DNA of 23,305 bases from SIG78 sp045585955 (GTDB lineage: Bacteria; Verrucomicrobiota; Lentisphaeria; Victivallales; Victivallaceae), in the NCBI GenBank assembly GCA_045585955.1, contig JAZMZK010000002.1, forward strand, positions 1 to 23,305, read 5' to 3'. This document shows, piece by piece, positions 15,016-23,184 of the stretch (position 1 is the first letter of the stretch; each line of letters opens with the position of its first letter). The notes below the pieces were generated by a model. It was not told the DNA's origin. It was given only the letters and a program-made list of their open reading frames with translations, and searched no databases. Both the position numbers and the translations under genes were made by a program.

Positions 15016-16176
15016 ATGGCAGAAGATGTGATACGCGCGGTAGGCTTGACCAAAGTGTTCCGCGATTTCTGGAACCGCCCCAAAGCCCGGGCTGTCAATG
15101 AAATCGACTTTACGGTCAAGGAAGGTGAAGTAGTCGGCTTGCTGGGGCCCAATGGTTCCGGTAAATCCACCACAGTAAAAATGATTTTGGGTCTGCTTTA
15201 CCCCACCGCCGGTCAGCTGACAGTGCTGGGCAAGGCTCCCCGGGCGGTGGAAACGAAAAAGGCCATCGGCTATCTGCCGGAAGAGTCCTATCTCTATAAG
15301 TATCTTACTGCTGAAGAAACATTGGATTTCTTCGGTTCGCTTTTCAACCTTTCCCGGGCTGAACGGAAAAACCGTATCGACCAGCTGCTGGATATGGTGG
15401 GGCTGGCTCACGCCCGCCACCGCCGGGTAGGGGAGTTCTCCAAAGGTATGGCACGGCGTATCGGTTTGGCACAGGCGATGATCAACGACCCGTCGCTGTT
15501 GATTTTTGACGAACCCACCAGCGGACTTGACCCGCTGGGCTGCCGGGAAGTCAAAGATTTGATCATGGAGCTGAAAAAGCGGGGCAAGACCGTACTTATC
15601 ACCAGCCATTTGTTGAGCGATGTGGAAGATATTTGCGACCGGGTGGTCATTCTCTACGGCGGTAAAGTCCGTGCGCAGGGCAGCTTGAACGAACTTTTGA
15701 CCGTCAGCGACAGCACCCGCATCGTGACTCCCACTTTGAGCAAAGAGGCTACCGAAAAGGTGTTGAGCGTTTTGCGGGAAAATCTCAACGGCGAAGAGTT
15801 TGTTATGGATCACCCCCGCCGCACTTTGGAAGAGTTCTTTCTGGATGTTATTGCCAAAGCCAAGAGCGACAGCGTGGAAACTTCCGGTGCATTGGGCGGC
15901 GGCATAGCCGAATACCTCTCCGCTGAAAAAGATGAAGAAAGCGTTGTGCTGGAAAATCTTATCGCCCAGCCCGAAGCAGTCAAAAAGCCCACCGCCGAAG
16001 AAAGTGCTGCCAAATTGGCAAGCGAGCTGAAAGCCGCCGAAGAAAAGCGGCTGGCAGATCTGACTGCCGCTGCCGATGAACCGGTGGTCAGCAAAGATGA
16101 AGAAAAAGTCAAGGCGGAAGCCGAAGCGTTGAAAGCTGCTGACGCCAAACTTGATGATTTATTGAAAAACCGATAA
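15016..16176 (+). CDS. ABC transporter ATP-binding protein with long charged C-terminal tail
   Basis: A 386-residue ATPase subunit of an ABC-2-type exporter. Walker A GPNGSGKST (44-52), the Q-loop region GYLPEES (85-91), a signature FSKGM (141-145), Walker B LLIFDEP (161-167) and the switch histidine in ITSH (195-198) are all in order. Typical ABC-2 ATPases end near residue 300. Here about 85 further residues, rich in Ala, Glu, Lys and Asp, are probably helical and may contact a partner protein. AGGAAAGG lies about 9 bases upstream of the ATG. The permease gene follows after 26 bases. Substrate unknown; members of this class export lipids, glycans, drugs or peptides. Confidence 0.9.
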   Translation: MAEDVIRAVGLTKVFRDFWNRPKARAVNEIDFTVKEGEVVGLLGPNGSGKSTTVKMILGLLYPTAGQLTVLGKAPRAVETKKAIGYLPEESYLYKYLTAEETLDFFGSLFNLSRAERKNRIDQLLDMVGLAHARHRRVGEFSKGMARRIGLAQAMINDPSLLIFDEPTSGLDPLGCREVKDLIMELKKRGKTVLITSHLLSDVEDICDRVVILYGGKVRAQGSLNELLTVSDSTRIVTPTLSKEATEKVLSVLRENLNGEEFVMDHPRRTLEEFFLDVIAKAKSDSVETSGALGGGIAEYLSAEKDEESVVLENLIAQPEAVKKPTAEESAAKLASELKAAEEKRLADLTAAADEPVVSKDEEKVKAEAEALKAADAKLDDLLKNR

Positions 16177-16202
16177 CAACCCCGTGAACGAAAGTATTGA
16201 TC

Positions 16203-17645
16203 ATGACGGCATTTAATGCAATCGTAAAACTGACATTGCGCAATGCGATGCGTTCACACATCTTCCAGCTGCTGCTGGGATTGCTGGTGTTGTGTTCGGT
16301 GGCGTTGCCTATGACAGTTTCCGGCTCCGGGGAAGGGGCGAGGGCGTACATACAGATCGCTCTCAAATATTCTCTGGGGACAGTCGGATTTATTCTGGCA
16401 CTTTCCACGGTGTGGATCGCCAGTTTGGTAATGACGCAGGATGTGGAAAGCTATCAGCTGCACATGGTGGTAGCCAAGCCGGTATCACGCATCAAGATAT
16501 TTTTGGCTAAATATTTGAGCGTGGTGCTGCTGCATGCAGTGCTGCTGCTGCTGGCGGGTATCACGATCTATGGCGTGGTGCTTTACCGTTTCAGCAAAAA
16601 CGACTTTCCTGCCGAAGAAAAACAGCGTATCGAAAATGAAGTGTTAGTCGGCAGAAGAGTCTATTTCCCGAAACCGGCAGATATGGAAAAATTGACCCGG
16701 GAGGCTCTGGCTCAACAGCTCGAAGAAATGCGTAAGGCAGGTCGGGGCAGGGTAACAGCTGATGCTGCGGAAATGGAAAAGGATATCCGCAACAGCTTGA
16801 GCGAAGAAATGCTCCGGCAGCGGGCGGAAGTGCTCTTTCAGAAATTCGGCGAGTGGAATTACGAAAATCTGCCTAAAGATTTGAAAACCCCTATCTATTT
16901 GCGTTACCGGCTTTATGTGGGCAAGGTGGATACCGAAGCTCAACGCAATACCACCGGCTGGTGGGTTGGCTATTTTGTGGAACGCAAGCAGAATACCGGT
17001 GCCGGAGTTGAAGAACAAGCTGTGCCGGTGGCGGAAGAAGATTACACCCGCACCTGGCGGCCCCTTTCGCCTACGCCCGAGCAGAATTACGCCGGGGAAT
17101 TCCACGAAAAAGTGCTGCCGGCAAGCGTGATAGATAAAGACGGCAATGTAAGTTTGCGGTATGCCAACTTGGATAACGCTAAAGATAAAGTCTATTTTCA
17201 AACTGTGGACGGACCTAAACTGCTGATCAAAATCACCGGTTTTACCGGCAACTTTATCCGCGGTTTGCTGGTGGTTTTGCTGATGCTCACGGTCTATGCC
17301 GGTATCAGCTGTTGTGCGGCGGCGGCATTCAGTATGCCTACTTCGATCTTTACGGTGTTGAGCTACATGTTCCTTGGGAGCGTAGCTCCGCTGGTTATGA
17401 CCACCAGTCAGCTGGCGGATCCCTCCAAATACACCGGTTACTGGATCGGCAAGGTGGCGATGTTGATCGTAGCACCGTTGCAGGAGTTTGAGATTTCCCA
17501 GAAGATCGCCGGCGGGGAATTGGTGGAATTTTCCTACATCGGCGGCTTGTTCAGCGAGTATTTTCTGCTGAAAGCACTGCCGTTCATACTTCTGGGAATG
17601 TGGTTGTTCTGGAAACGCGAATTGGGATTGGTGATCAGAAAATGA
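16203..17645 (+). CDS. ABC-2-type permease with large extracytoplasmic domain
   Basis: A 480-residue membrane component matching the preceding ATPase. Hydrophobic segments lie near 19-37, 58-79, 104-128, 352-374, 379-400, 413-426 and 456-471. Between the third and fourth, residues about 130-350 form a hydrophilic domain with a helical charged part and a likely beta-rich part (TGWWVGYFVERK). A conserved-looking segment QDVESYQLHMVVAKPVSRIK (79-98) resembles the ABC-2 coupling region. The ATG at 16203 has only a weak upstream GAAAG; TTG at 16197 is an alternative that adds two residues. The stop overlaps the next start as ATGA, so the downstream protein is translationally coupled and probably belongs to the same transporter. 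Confidence 0.83.
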   Translation: MTAFNAIVKLTLRNAMRSHIFQLLLGLLVLCSVALPMTVSGSGEGARAYIQIALKYSLGTVGFILALSTVWIASLVMTQDVESYQLHMVVAKPVSRIKIFLAKYLSVVLLHAVLLLLAGITIYGVVLYRFSKNDFPAEEKQRIENEVLVGRRVYFPKPADMEKLTREALAQQLEEMRKAGRGRVTADAAEMEKDIRNSLSEEMLRQRAEVLFQKFGEWNYENLPKDLKTPIYLRYRLYVGKVDTEAQRNTTGWWVGYFVERKQNTGAGVEEQAVPVAEEDYTRTWRPLSPTPEQNYAGEFHEKVLPASVIDKDGNVSLRYANLDNAKDKVYFQTVDGPKLLIKITGFTGNFIRGLLVVLLMLTVYAGISCCAAAAFSMPTSIFTVLSYMFLGSVAPLVMTTSQLADPSKYTGYWIGKVAMLIVAPLQEFEISQKIAGGELVEFSYIGGLFSEYFLLKALPFILLGMWLFWKRELGLVIRK

Positions 17646-19237
17646 TAAACTTTGGAAAAATCGGCAAATATTTGCTTGCATTGGTAGTTTCGGCTGTGCT
17701 CATTTTCGGCATCAGTGCCACCCAGCGGAAACTTGATACAATGATCCGTCAGCACGATCTGTTCTTTACCGGACAGATCAACAATGCTCCGCCGCTGGTG
17801 ACTTTTACCACTATGGCACTGGGCAGTTTCCGGGGCTTGATAGCAGACTTGCTCTGGCTGCGGGCGGCATCATTGCAGCAGGATAAAAACTATTTTGAAA
17901 TGGTACAGCTTGCCAGCTGGATAACCAAACTTCAGCCCCGGTTCGCCGGAGCCACGGCGTATCTGGCGTGGAACATGGCGTACAATATATCAGTAACCTG
18001 CTCGCTGTGGCAGGATAGATGGTACTGGGTGTGGGAAGGGATCAAGCTCATTAGGGATGAAGCGCTGCTCTACAATCCCGGGGCTTCCAGATTATACTGG
18101 GAATTGGCGGTGATTTTCCAGCAGAAAATGGGTAATGTGCTGGATAACGCCAGCTATTACTACAAAGCCCGTCTGGCTACGGAAATGGAAGCGATCATAA
18201 CTCTGGAACCCAAGTGGGAACTTTGGAGCACTATGCCCTATACGGCTGAAGGGTTTATGAAGATGTTTCCGGAAAGTGACCCCATCTGGGCGGCTGCCCG
18301 CAAAGCAGGTTTGCCGGGGTATGCGGCGTTGAATGAAAATTTCCGGTTGAATTCGGTTCTGTCGGCCAAGTTTGTGGAAGCGTTGAAAGATGTGAAGAAA
18401 GCCGAAAAAGTCGATGCTGCTTTGCGCACAGTGTGGCTGCACGACAAATACCGGCTGCGGGCTGATTATGTTCAGAGAATCAACACCGAATACGGTTCGT
18501 TGGATTGGCGGCTGCCGGAAGCCCAGGCAATCTACTGGGCAAGCGAAGGTATACGCATGACCGGTCACGATATGCAGTGTTCACGCATTATTGCCACCTG
18601 TTTGCAGGAAATGATGCGGGCAGGGCGGATATTGTGGACTCATCAGGATGGCTATCGCTATTTGATCATAGCACCTAATCTGGATATCGTTATGTCGGCT
18701 ATCCGAACATATGATTGGGCGTATGATAAATCCGACAGTCTGGAAAGTTTCAAGACTGGTAAGATCAACTTTATGAAAAATGCCGCCGTGTTCCTCTTCT
18801 ACTTCGGCAGACTCAAGGAAACCAGAGAAGTTTATGAAATTTTGCAGAAGGACGATAAAACCGTAAAATATCCGCCTTTTGCCGTGTTTCTGGAACGGGA
18901 ACTCAAGGAGATCGTAGCTACGGCAACCTTCAAACAGATAACCGACATTATCAATGCCTTTATCCAGAACGCCCTTAATGCAGCGGTCAACGACGACGAA
19001 GAAAAAGTCGCTATGTATGAATTGATGGCAAAGAAGGTCTATGCTGATTATCAGAAAGGTATCCGTACAGAAAAAGAACGGGGCCGCCGCGGTTTGGCGC
19101 CGTATAACGAGATCCGCAATCAGGTGGTCAAGGATTATTTAGCTAATGCCAATCCCAAGGCGGCAGCGATCATCCGTGCCAAGATCCGCAATCAGCAAGT
19201 TTTGCGGGAAAATGAAAAAGCTGAAGATAAAAAGTAA
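17642..19237 (+). CDS. Membrane-anchored helical-repeat protein, conserved in PVC-type bacteria, linked to the ABC exporter
   Basis: A 531-residue protein with one N-terminal membrane anchor (about 9-25) and a large, mostly helical, Trp- and Tyr-rich domain. Characteristic stretches are LGSFRGLIADLLWLRAASLQ (60-79), WITKLQPRFAGATAYLAWNM and YNPGASRLYWELAVIFQQKM. Their spacing suggests degenerate TPR-like repeats. I recall similar uncharacterised proteins in Verrucomicrobia, Lentisphaerae and Planctomycetes but know no function. The ATG overlaps the permease stop by 4 bases (ATGA), which argues that the product works with the ABC transporter, perhaps as a periplasmic accessory subunit. An upstream in-frame ATG at 17600 would overlap the permease gene by 46 bases and is less likely. 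Confidence 0.75.
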   Translation: MINFGKIGKYLLALVVSAVLIFGISATQRKLDTMIRQHDLFFTGQINNAPPLVTFTTMALGSFRGLIADLLWLRAASLQQDKNYFEMVQLASWITKLQPRFAGATAYLAWNMAYNISVTCSLWQDRWYWVWEGIKLIRDEALLYNPGASRLYWELAVIFQQKMGNVLDNASYYYKARLATEMEAIITLEPKWELWSTMPYTAEGFMKMFPESDPIWAAARKAGLPGYAALNENFRLNSVLSAKFVEALKDVKKAEKVDAALRTVWLHDKYRLRADYVQRINTEYGSLDWRLPEAQAIYWASEGIRMTGHDMQCSRIIATCLQEMMRAGRILWTHQDGYRYLIIAPNLDIVMSAIRTYDWAYDKSDSLESFKTGKINFMKNAAVFLFYFGRLKETREVYEILQKDDKTVKYPPFAVFLERELKEIVATATFKQITDIINAFIQNALNAAVNDDEEKVAMYELMAKKVYADYQKGIRTEKERGRRGLAPYNEIRNQVVKDYLANANPKAAAIIRAKIRNQQVLRENEKAEDKK

Positions 19238-19246
19238 CAGTAATCC

Positions 19247-19267
19247 CCGGAAGGTTGCCCCTTCCGG
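19247..19267 (+). other. 8-bp GC-rich hairpin after the helical-repeat gene
   Basis: CCGGAAGG (19247-19254) and CCTTCCGG (19260-19267) pair perfectly around a 5-base loop, 9 bases past the stop codon. No T-run follows (AAAATATAAA), so it may protect an mRNA 3' end or slow transcription rather than end it. It opens the 243-base gap in front of the CNNM-type gene. Confidence 0.5.
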
Positions 19268-19310
19268 AAAATATAAACCAACAAGAAAGGATCAATCGGT
19301 AGTAACACTT

Positions 19311-19484
19311 ATGGATGGTGGAATTACTCAGTCGCGTCAGGTGCTGGCAGCAGTCAGCGAAAGTATGGGGGAAACCTCTGAAGACCCTGGAAGTAGTAAC
19401 GGCAACGGGGACAAGCGTTGCGGTCGTCAAGCTTTTTGGCGGCCGGTAAAAAGTGCATATCAAGCACCGGAGGTGCAGATATGA
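19311..19484 (+). CDS. Possible 57-residue leader ORF, doubtful
   Basis: An open frame beginning ATG at 19311 (MDGGITQSRQVLAAVSESMG) ends with a TGA that overlaps the start of the CNNM-type gene as ATGA. It resembles no family I know, is hydrophilic and has no good ribosome-binding site (AAAGGA lies some 20 bases upstream). The frame stays open upstream into the end of the preceding gene, where an ATG at 19212 would give 90 residues. Against it: the same bases form a run of strong hairpins. It could be a regulatory leader peptide or no gene at all. Confidence 0.22.
   Translation: MDGGITQSRQVLAAVSESMGETSEDPGSSNGNGDKRCGRQAFWRPVKSAYQAPEVQI
19399..19480 (+). promoter_or_regulatory. Structured 5' leader of the CNNM/CorC-type gene, candidate cis-regulatory RNA
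   Basis: Two strong adjacent stems are visible: GCAACG/CGTTGC (19402-19407 with 19416-19421), then GGTCGTCAA/TTGGCGGCC (19422-19430 with 19436-19444, two G-U pairs). Closer to the gene, GTGC (19453-19456) and GGTGC (19472-19476) compete for the same GCAC(C) at 19464-19468. The second pairing takes up part of the Shine-Dalgarno sequence GGAGG (19469-19473), 7 bases before the ATG. This is the layout of a translational switch. I could not match it to the M-box, Mn, NiCo or other riboswitch classes by eye. Confidence 0.4.
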
Positions 19485-20782
19485 TAAACGCAGCAACAAC
19501 CTTGTTGGCAAGCCTGAAACTTCCGATGGACAACAGCGAAGTTGTTTGGGCATGGATACTCCTCGTTGCCAGTATGGCGACAGCTATTATAGTGTCGTTT
19601 ATGTGCTCACTCTTGGAATCGGCTCTTTTGAGTTTAACTCCCAGTCAGTTGGCAGATATAACGACAAAGAACCCCAAGCGTGGCGAATTATGCTCACGCT
19701 TGAAAGACGATATTGAACAATCTCTGGCGGTGATCCTGATTTGCAATACCGCAGCACACACCATTGGTGCTGCTATTGCCGGTGCAGAGTTTGCCAAATT
19801 GTTCGGAGCCGGATGGCTCGGTGTATTTACGCTGGCATTTACGCTGGTGATGGTGCAGTATACAGAAATACTGCCCAAAACGCTGGGTGTGTATTACAAC
19901 TGTAAAATTATTGCAGTAAGTGCCCGCTCTCTGGTGTTTATGACCGTAGTCATGTCACCGTTGATCAAGCTGGTGCATTTGATAAATCGTCCTTTTGAAA
20001 TAAAAGATGACGATAATCAGCCCACTGCCGCCGCCGAAATCGCAGCGTTGGCAAATCTGGCACGCCGGGAAAAAGAGATAAGCAGTCAGCAGGAACGCAT
20101 TTTGCTGGCAACGCCGAAACTCTCCGAGCGGCGGGCCGATGAAATCATGCTGCCGGTGGAAAATATATCGTTTGTATCGTCTGAACAAACTCCGGCGGAA
20201 GCGTTGAATACTGCTCCGGCAGACTTCCATACCCGTTATCCGGTATGCGAAGATGGCGATAAAAACAAAGTTTTGGGGTATATCAACTTCAAAGAGCTGG
20301 TGGCAACTTTCCGGGCACATCCGGAACGGACAAAACTGCGTGATATAGTCCGGCCCATAGCGTTTGTATCGCCGGATGTATCGGCGGCGAATTTGCTGGA
20401 GCGTTTTGCAGTTCAGCATGTTCACCTGGCAATCGTGCGGGATACTGCCGGAAAAACTCTGGGTTTGATAACCATGGAGGATATTGTTGAAGAGTTGATC
20501 GGGGATCTGGATGATGAATTCGACCCGCTGCCCAAGACATTCTATTCGCCCAGCGAAGGCTTTTGGGTAATAGGCGGCGGCGTGCTGGCATCGATGATCG
20601 CCACCGAAACGCCTCTCTCAATACCCAGTGCTCCGCAATCATTGTCGGAGTGGTTCTGCAATCAGTTGCGGAGAAGCCCGAAAGTCGGCGATGTGGTAAG
20701 ATATCAGAACGCAGAGTTTTATGTACGCAAGATCCGCCGCGGGCGAGTCATGGAGTTTAATGTAAGAAGAACCGGCATTTGA
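19481..20782 (+). CDS. CNNM/CorC-family transporter (DUF21, paired CBS domains, CorC_HlyC domain)
   Basis: A 433-residue membrane protein of the hemolysin-C/CorC-like family, associated with magnesium or other divalent-cation efflux. The DUF21 membrane domain (about 22-170) contains MCSLLESALLSLTPSQLADI (41-60), the conserved ICNTAAHTIGAAIAGA (87-102) and the TEILPKTLG motif (128-136). Two CBS domains follow (about 220-275 and 286-343, the latter ending GLITMEDIVEELIGDLDDEF), then a shortened CorC_HlyC domain (about 355-430). The ATG at 19481 is preceded by GGAGG at 7 bases; the frame is open further upstream but would add non-membrane residues. It lies behind a structured leader, so it may respond to an ion. 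Its presence near the P-type ATPase adds to the cation-transport theme. Confidence 0.9.
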   Translation: MINAATTLLASLKLPMDNSEVVWAWILLVASMATAIIVSFMCSLLESALLSLTPSQLADITTKNPKRGELCSRLKDDIEQSLAVILICNTAAHTIGAAIAGAEFAKLFGAGWLGVFTLAFTLVMVQYTEILPKTLGVYYNCKIIAVSARSLVFMTVVMSPLIKLVHLINRPFEIKDDDNQPTAAAEIAALANLARREKEISSQQERILLATPKLSERRADEIMLPVENISFVSSEQTPAEALNTAPADFHTRYPVCEDGDKNKVLGYINFKELVATFRAHPERTKLRDIVRPIAFVSPDVSAANLLERFAVQHVHLAIVRDTAGKTLGLITMEDIVEELIGDLDDEFDPLPKTFYSPSEGFWVIGGGVLASMIATETPLSIPSAPQSLSEWFCNQLRRSPKVGDVVRYQNAEFYVRKIRRGRVMEFNVRRTGI

Positions 20783-20804
20783 ATTGTTGGAGTAAACAGG
20801 TAAA

Positions 20805-21506
20805 ATGAATAGATTTTTAACGGTGGTAAGTCAGATAATGCTCTTAATGGGGCTTGTGCTGATGTATGGCTGCATAAATGTAGAGTATGTCGGACAGAGT
20901 TTTCCGGTTTTAGCGGAAAATGAGCCGGTAAAAATTTATTGGCCGACCGTTCAACCGCCGGAAGATACATATCGGGCCATCGGCAGGGTGTTTATCGAAG
21001 CACCGGATGGCACGACTCAGGGCGATATTGCAGAAGAATTGATCACTCTTGCCCGTAAACACGGTGCTGAAGCAGTGAACATTCTTGAATATAAGCGTAT
21101 CAAAATAGGTTCAGCCGAAGTTGGTTCTGACCGGACACTCCGGGTAGGATGGAATCGCGATAACCGCAATGCAGGCGGGTCATATATTTACAGCAATTAC
21201 TTTGGACAGACTATTACGATGGGTAATGATTATACCAGTGTGACCGAATTGCAAATAAAGGCAGTTTTACTGGTAACTGAAAAAAAGTTCCGGGATTTGG
21301 AGTCGCGTAATAAACCGCAGAAGAACGCAGAGTTTGCCGGCAGCACCGGCAAAAAAAGCGTGCAAACAGCTGAAGCTGCATTAGATAAATCGGTTAAGCC
21401 GGTGGAAGCATCGCCGGTAAAGCCGTATAAAAGCGATCCTCCGGCGGAACGGAAACCAAGTAGATTAGAATTAAGTGCCGATCACCGTCCGGCAGTCAAC
21501 CTTTAA
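20805..21506 (+). CDS. Putative lipoprotein with small alpha/beta domain
   Basis: A 233-residue exported protein. The N-terminus has a hydrophobic stretch ending LVLMYGC (17-23), a reasonable lipobox with C23 as lipidation site, although Tyr at -2 is unusual. Residues about 55-105 (YRAIGRVFIEAPDG, AEELITLARKHGAEAVNILE) resemble the compact fold of YbjQ/DUF4156-type proteins, in which a helix carries an A-A-NIL-like motif; this is only a resemblance. The last 70 residues are Lys/Pro/Ala-rich and probably disordered. It starts 22 bases after the CNNM-type gene, with GGAG and AGG both upstream, and is probably co-transcribed. Function unknown. Confidence 0.65.
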   Translation: MNRFLTVVSQIMLLMGLVLMYGCINVEYVGQSFPVLAENEPVKIYWPTVQPPEDTYRAIGRVFIEAPDGTTQGDIAEELITLARKHGAEAVNILEYKRIKIGSAEVGSDRTLRVGWNRDNRNAGGSYIYSNYFGQTITMGNDYTSVTELQIKAVLLVTEKKFRDLESRNKPQKNAEFAGSTGKKSVQTAEAALDKSVKPVEASPVKPYKSDPPAERKPSRLELSADHRPAVNL

Positions 21507-21531
21507 ACACTAAATTAAACAGGTATATAAA

Positions 21532-22014
21532 ATGGACGAAATGATAATCAAACAGTTTGTTGCAAAAAAATTGCACGAAGGCGTCAAACTTTCTGATATC
21601 CAGAATATGCTGGCAGAAGAACTTGACTGCAAGATGACTTTTCTGGATCTGCGGTTGATGGCTGCCGAACTGGAAGATGTGGATTGGTCAAAGTTCGATC
21701 CCAGCGAAAAGAAAGCAGAAGAACCTGCTGCCGGGGCACCTGCCGCTGAAGCAAGCGAAAATGCCGAAGCGGTAGGCGAAGATGCTGCCACAGAAACTGC
21801 TCCCGCAGCAGCCGGTAAAACCACTGTGGAATTAAGCCGACTGACCCGTCCGGGAGCAATGGCTCACGGTACAGTGAATTTCGGTTCCGGAGCCAGTGCC
21901 GAGTGGCTCATTGACGAAATGGGCAGATTAGGCTTGGACAAAGTCAACGGTCAGCCCACCGAGAACGATATAGCGGAATTTCAAGTGGAATTACGCAAAC
22001 TTTTCGGCCGTTGA
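21532..22014 (+). CDS. Conserved small cytoplasmic protein of PVC-type bacteria, function unknown
   Basis: A 160-residue acidic protein in three parts. Residues 1-55 are helical (MIIKQFVAKKLHEGVKLSDI), about 58-98 form an Ala/Glu/Pro-rich linker, and about 103-160 form a compact domain with AHGTVNFGSGASAEWLIDEM, GRLGLDKV and a final FQVELRKLF. I recall similar C-terminal domains in Verrucomicrobia and Lentisphaerae hypothetical proteins but know no function. No signal peptide or membrane segment is seen. It lies 25 bases after the lipoprotein gene, and its stop (TGAGG) overlaps the Shine-Dalgarno sequence of the next gene, which points to coupled translation with the YjbQ-family protein. Confidence 0.7.
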   Translation: MDEMIIKQFVAKKLHEGVKLSDIQNMLAEELDCKMTFLDLRLMAAELEDVDWSKFDPSEKKAEEPAAGAPAAEASENAEAVGEDAATETAPAAAGKTTVELSRLTRPGAMAHGTVNFGSGASAEWLIDEMGRLGLDKVNGQPTENDIAEFQVELRKLFGR

Positions 22015-22022
22015 GGTAATAA

Positions 22023-22424
22023 ATGGCTGATTTAAGCATTGTGACCCGAAGGGATTGCGAGTTTATTGATATAACGCAAAAGCTTAACGAGCTGGTGCCG
22101 GAGGGGATGAAATACGGCATTTGCCATGTATTTTGCCCCCACACCACTGCCGGATTGACCATCAACGAAAACGCCGACCCGGATGTAAAGCACGATCTAT
22201 TGAAAAAGCTCGATTGCCTGATGCCGAAAAACGAAAGCTATTACCAGCATTGCGAAGGCAACAGTGCGGCACATCTCAAGTCAAGTTTGTTCGGAGTATC
22301 GCTGGCTCTACCCATCCGCAACGGCAAATTGTGGCTGGGTACCTGGCAGAGCGTCTACTTTTGCGAATTTGACGGCCCCCGCAGCCGCCGGGTACAGGTG
22401 TTGTTTCAAAACGCCGAAGCATAA
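22023..22424 (+). CDS. yjbQ: YjbQ-family protein (UPF0047, secondary thiamine-phosphate synthase)
   Basis: A 133-residue protein of the YjbQ/UPF0047 family, whose E. coli member has weak thiamine-phosphate synthase activity; the true cellular role is not settled. All hallmarks are present: CPHTTAGLTINENADPDV (38-55), HCEGNSAAHLKSSL (76-89) and GTWQSVYFCEFDGPRSRR (106-123), with H40, H76 and H84 as probable active-site or metal residues. Length is normal for the family. GAGG, shared with the stop codon of the preceding gene, lies 6 bases before the ATG. It is a single-domain cytoplasmic protein. Confidence 0.93.
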   Translation: MADLSIVTRRDCEFIDITQKLNELVPEGMKYGICHVFCPHTTAGLTINENADPDVKHDLLKKLDCLMPKNESYYQHCEGNSAAHLKSSLFGVSLALPIRNGKLWLGTWQSVYFCEFDGPRSRRVQVLFQNAEA

Positions 22425-22439
22425 GAAGGATTTTCAATA

Positions 22440-23000
22440 GTGGAAGTCGTAATTCAAAAAGGAACAGTCAGGGAAACAATTTACTGTTTGTTCCTTTACT
22501 ATATATACATATTTACCCCGCATGCAGCATGGATACTGATTTCGTCGGCAGCGTTGATTTTGGTCTGGTTGCTGGTAAATGATCCGGTCTATCTCTGGTT
22601 TGCGGCGTGGGGAATGATAATGCTGGTGCTGGAGTTTCCCATATTTTGCAAAAGATATATTGCCTATATGCGAAAAGCCGGAGCTTTTGAAAACGAGTCG
22701 ATCGTCAAAGTCAACGAAAACGGTTTGACAATAGAGCAGGGGCACAATTGCGTTACAAATGGCTATCGGATGTACTCCGGGTACTTTGTATTTGGAAAAA
22801 ACATATATATATTGCATGGAAGAAGTGCCCTGATGATGAGTTTTCCACTGTCGGATTTGCCGGATAGTGGAGTGGAGTTGATCGGTTTTTTGGAAGCTAA
22901 TAAGGTATCCAAAGTAAAGTTTTGGAGCATAAGAAGGTGGTGTTTGAGCTGCCTGCTGTTGGTGGTACTGGCAGTATTGCTGTATTTGTATATAGCATAA
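22440..23000 (+). CDS. YcxB-like membrane protein
   Basis: A 186-residue protein with hydrophobic segments near 15-27, 31-46 and 50-65, and a C-terminal one at about 166-185. Between them is a soluble domain with VKVNENGLTIEQG, YFVFGKNIYILHGRSALMMS and FPLSDL, the pattern of YcxB-like domains (a short beta-sheet after two membrane helices). The start is GTG at 22440 with AAGGA 9 bases upstream; no ATG offers a better position. It lies 15 bases after the YjbQ-family gene and is the last gene of the plus-strand block. Function unknown; the extra C-terminal membrane helix is unusual for the family as I know it. Confidence 0.65.
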   Translation: MEVVIQKGTVRETIYCLFLYYIYIFTPHAAWILISSAALILVWLLVNDPVYLWFAAWGMIMLVLEFPIFCKRYIAYMRKAGAFENESIVKVNENGLTIEQGHNCVTNGYRMYSGYFVFGKNIYILHGRSALMMSFPLSDLPDSGVELIGFLEANKVSKVKFWSIRRWCLSCLLLVVLAVLLYLYIA

Positions 23001-23056
23001 ACAAGGCTGAAAAAACACCAATTTGACCGGAAAACAGCCCAAAAAACAACAAATTT

Positions 23057-23074
23057 GCAAAAAAGTTTGCTTTT
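23057..23074 (+). terminator. Weak terminator candidate after the last gene
   Basis: GCAAA (23057-23061) pairs with TTTGC (23066-23070) around AAAG and is followed by TTTT. The stem is only 5 bp and AT-rich. The flanking AAATTT blocks (23051-23056 and 23075-23080) could extend it past a bulge. It lies 56 bases past the last stop codon. Confidence 0.28.
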
Positions 23075-23184
23075 AAATTTGCAATTTATCCGTTGTGTGG
23101 TAATTTAAAGCCCTGTCGCCCGGAGAACTCAAGCTCAAACGGCAGACGGTTGACAAAAAACTTGAAAAAAGTTAAATTTAAGAT

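Noticed and set aside
12916..15813. A 965-codon open frame on the minus strand spanning the P-type ATPase and part of the ABC ATPase gene
   Set aside because: It crosses two well-supported genes and an intergenic hairpin, and its translation is His/Gln/Phe-rich without domains. It is a codon-bias shadow.
19311..19480. M-box, Mn (yybP-ykoY), NiCo or TPP riboswitch, or SRP RNA, in the leader of the CNNM-type gene
   Set aside because: Looked for the conserved core sequences of each by eye and found none; only the general hairpin structure is claimed.
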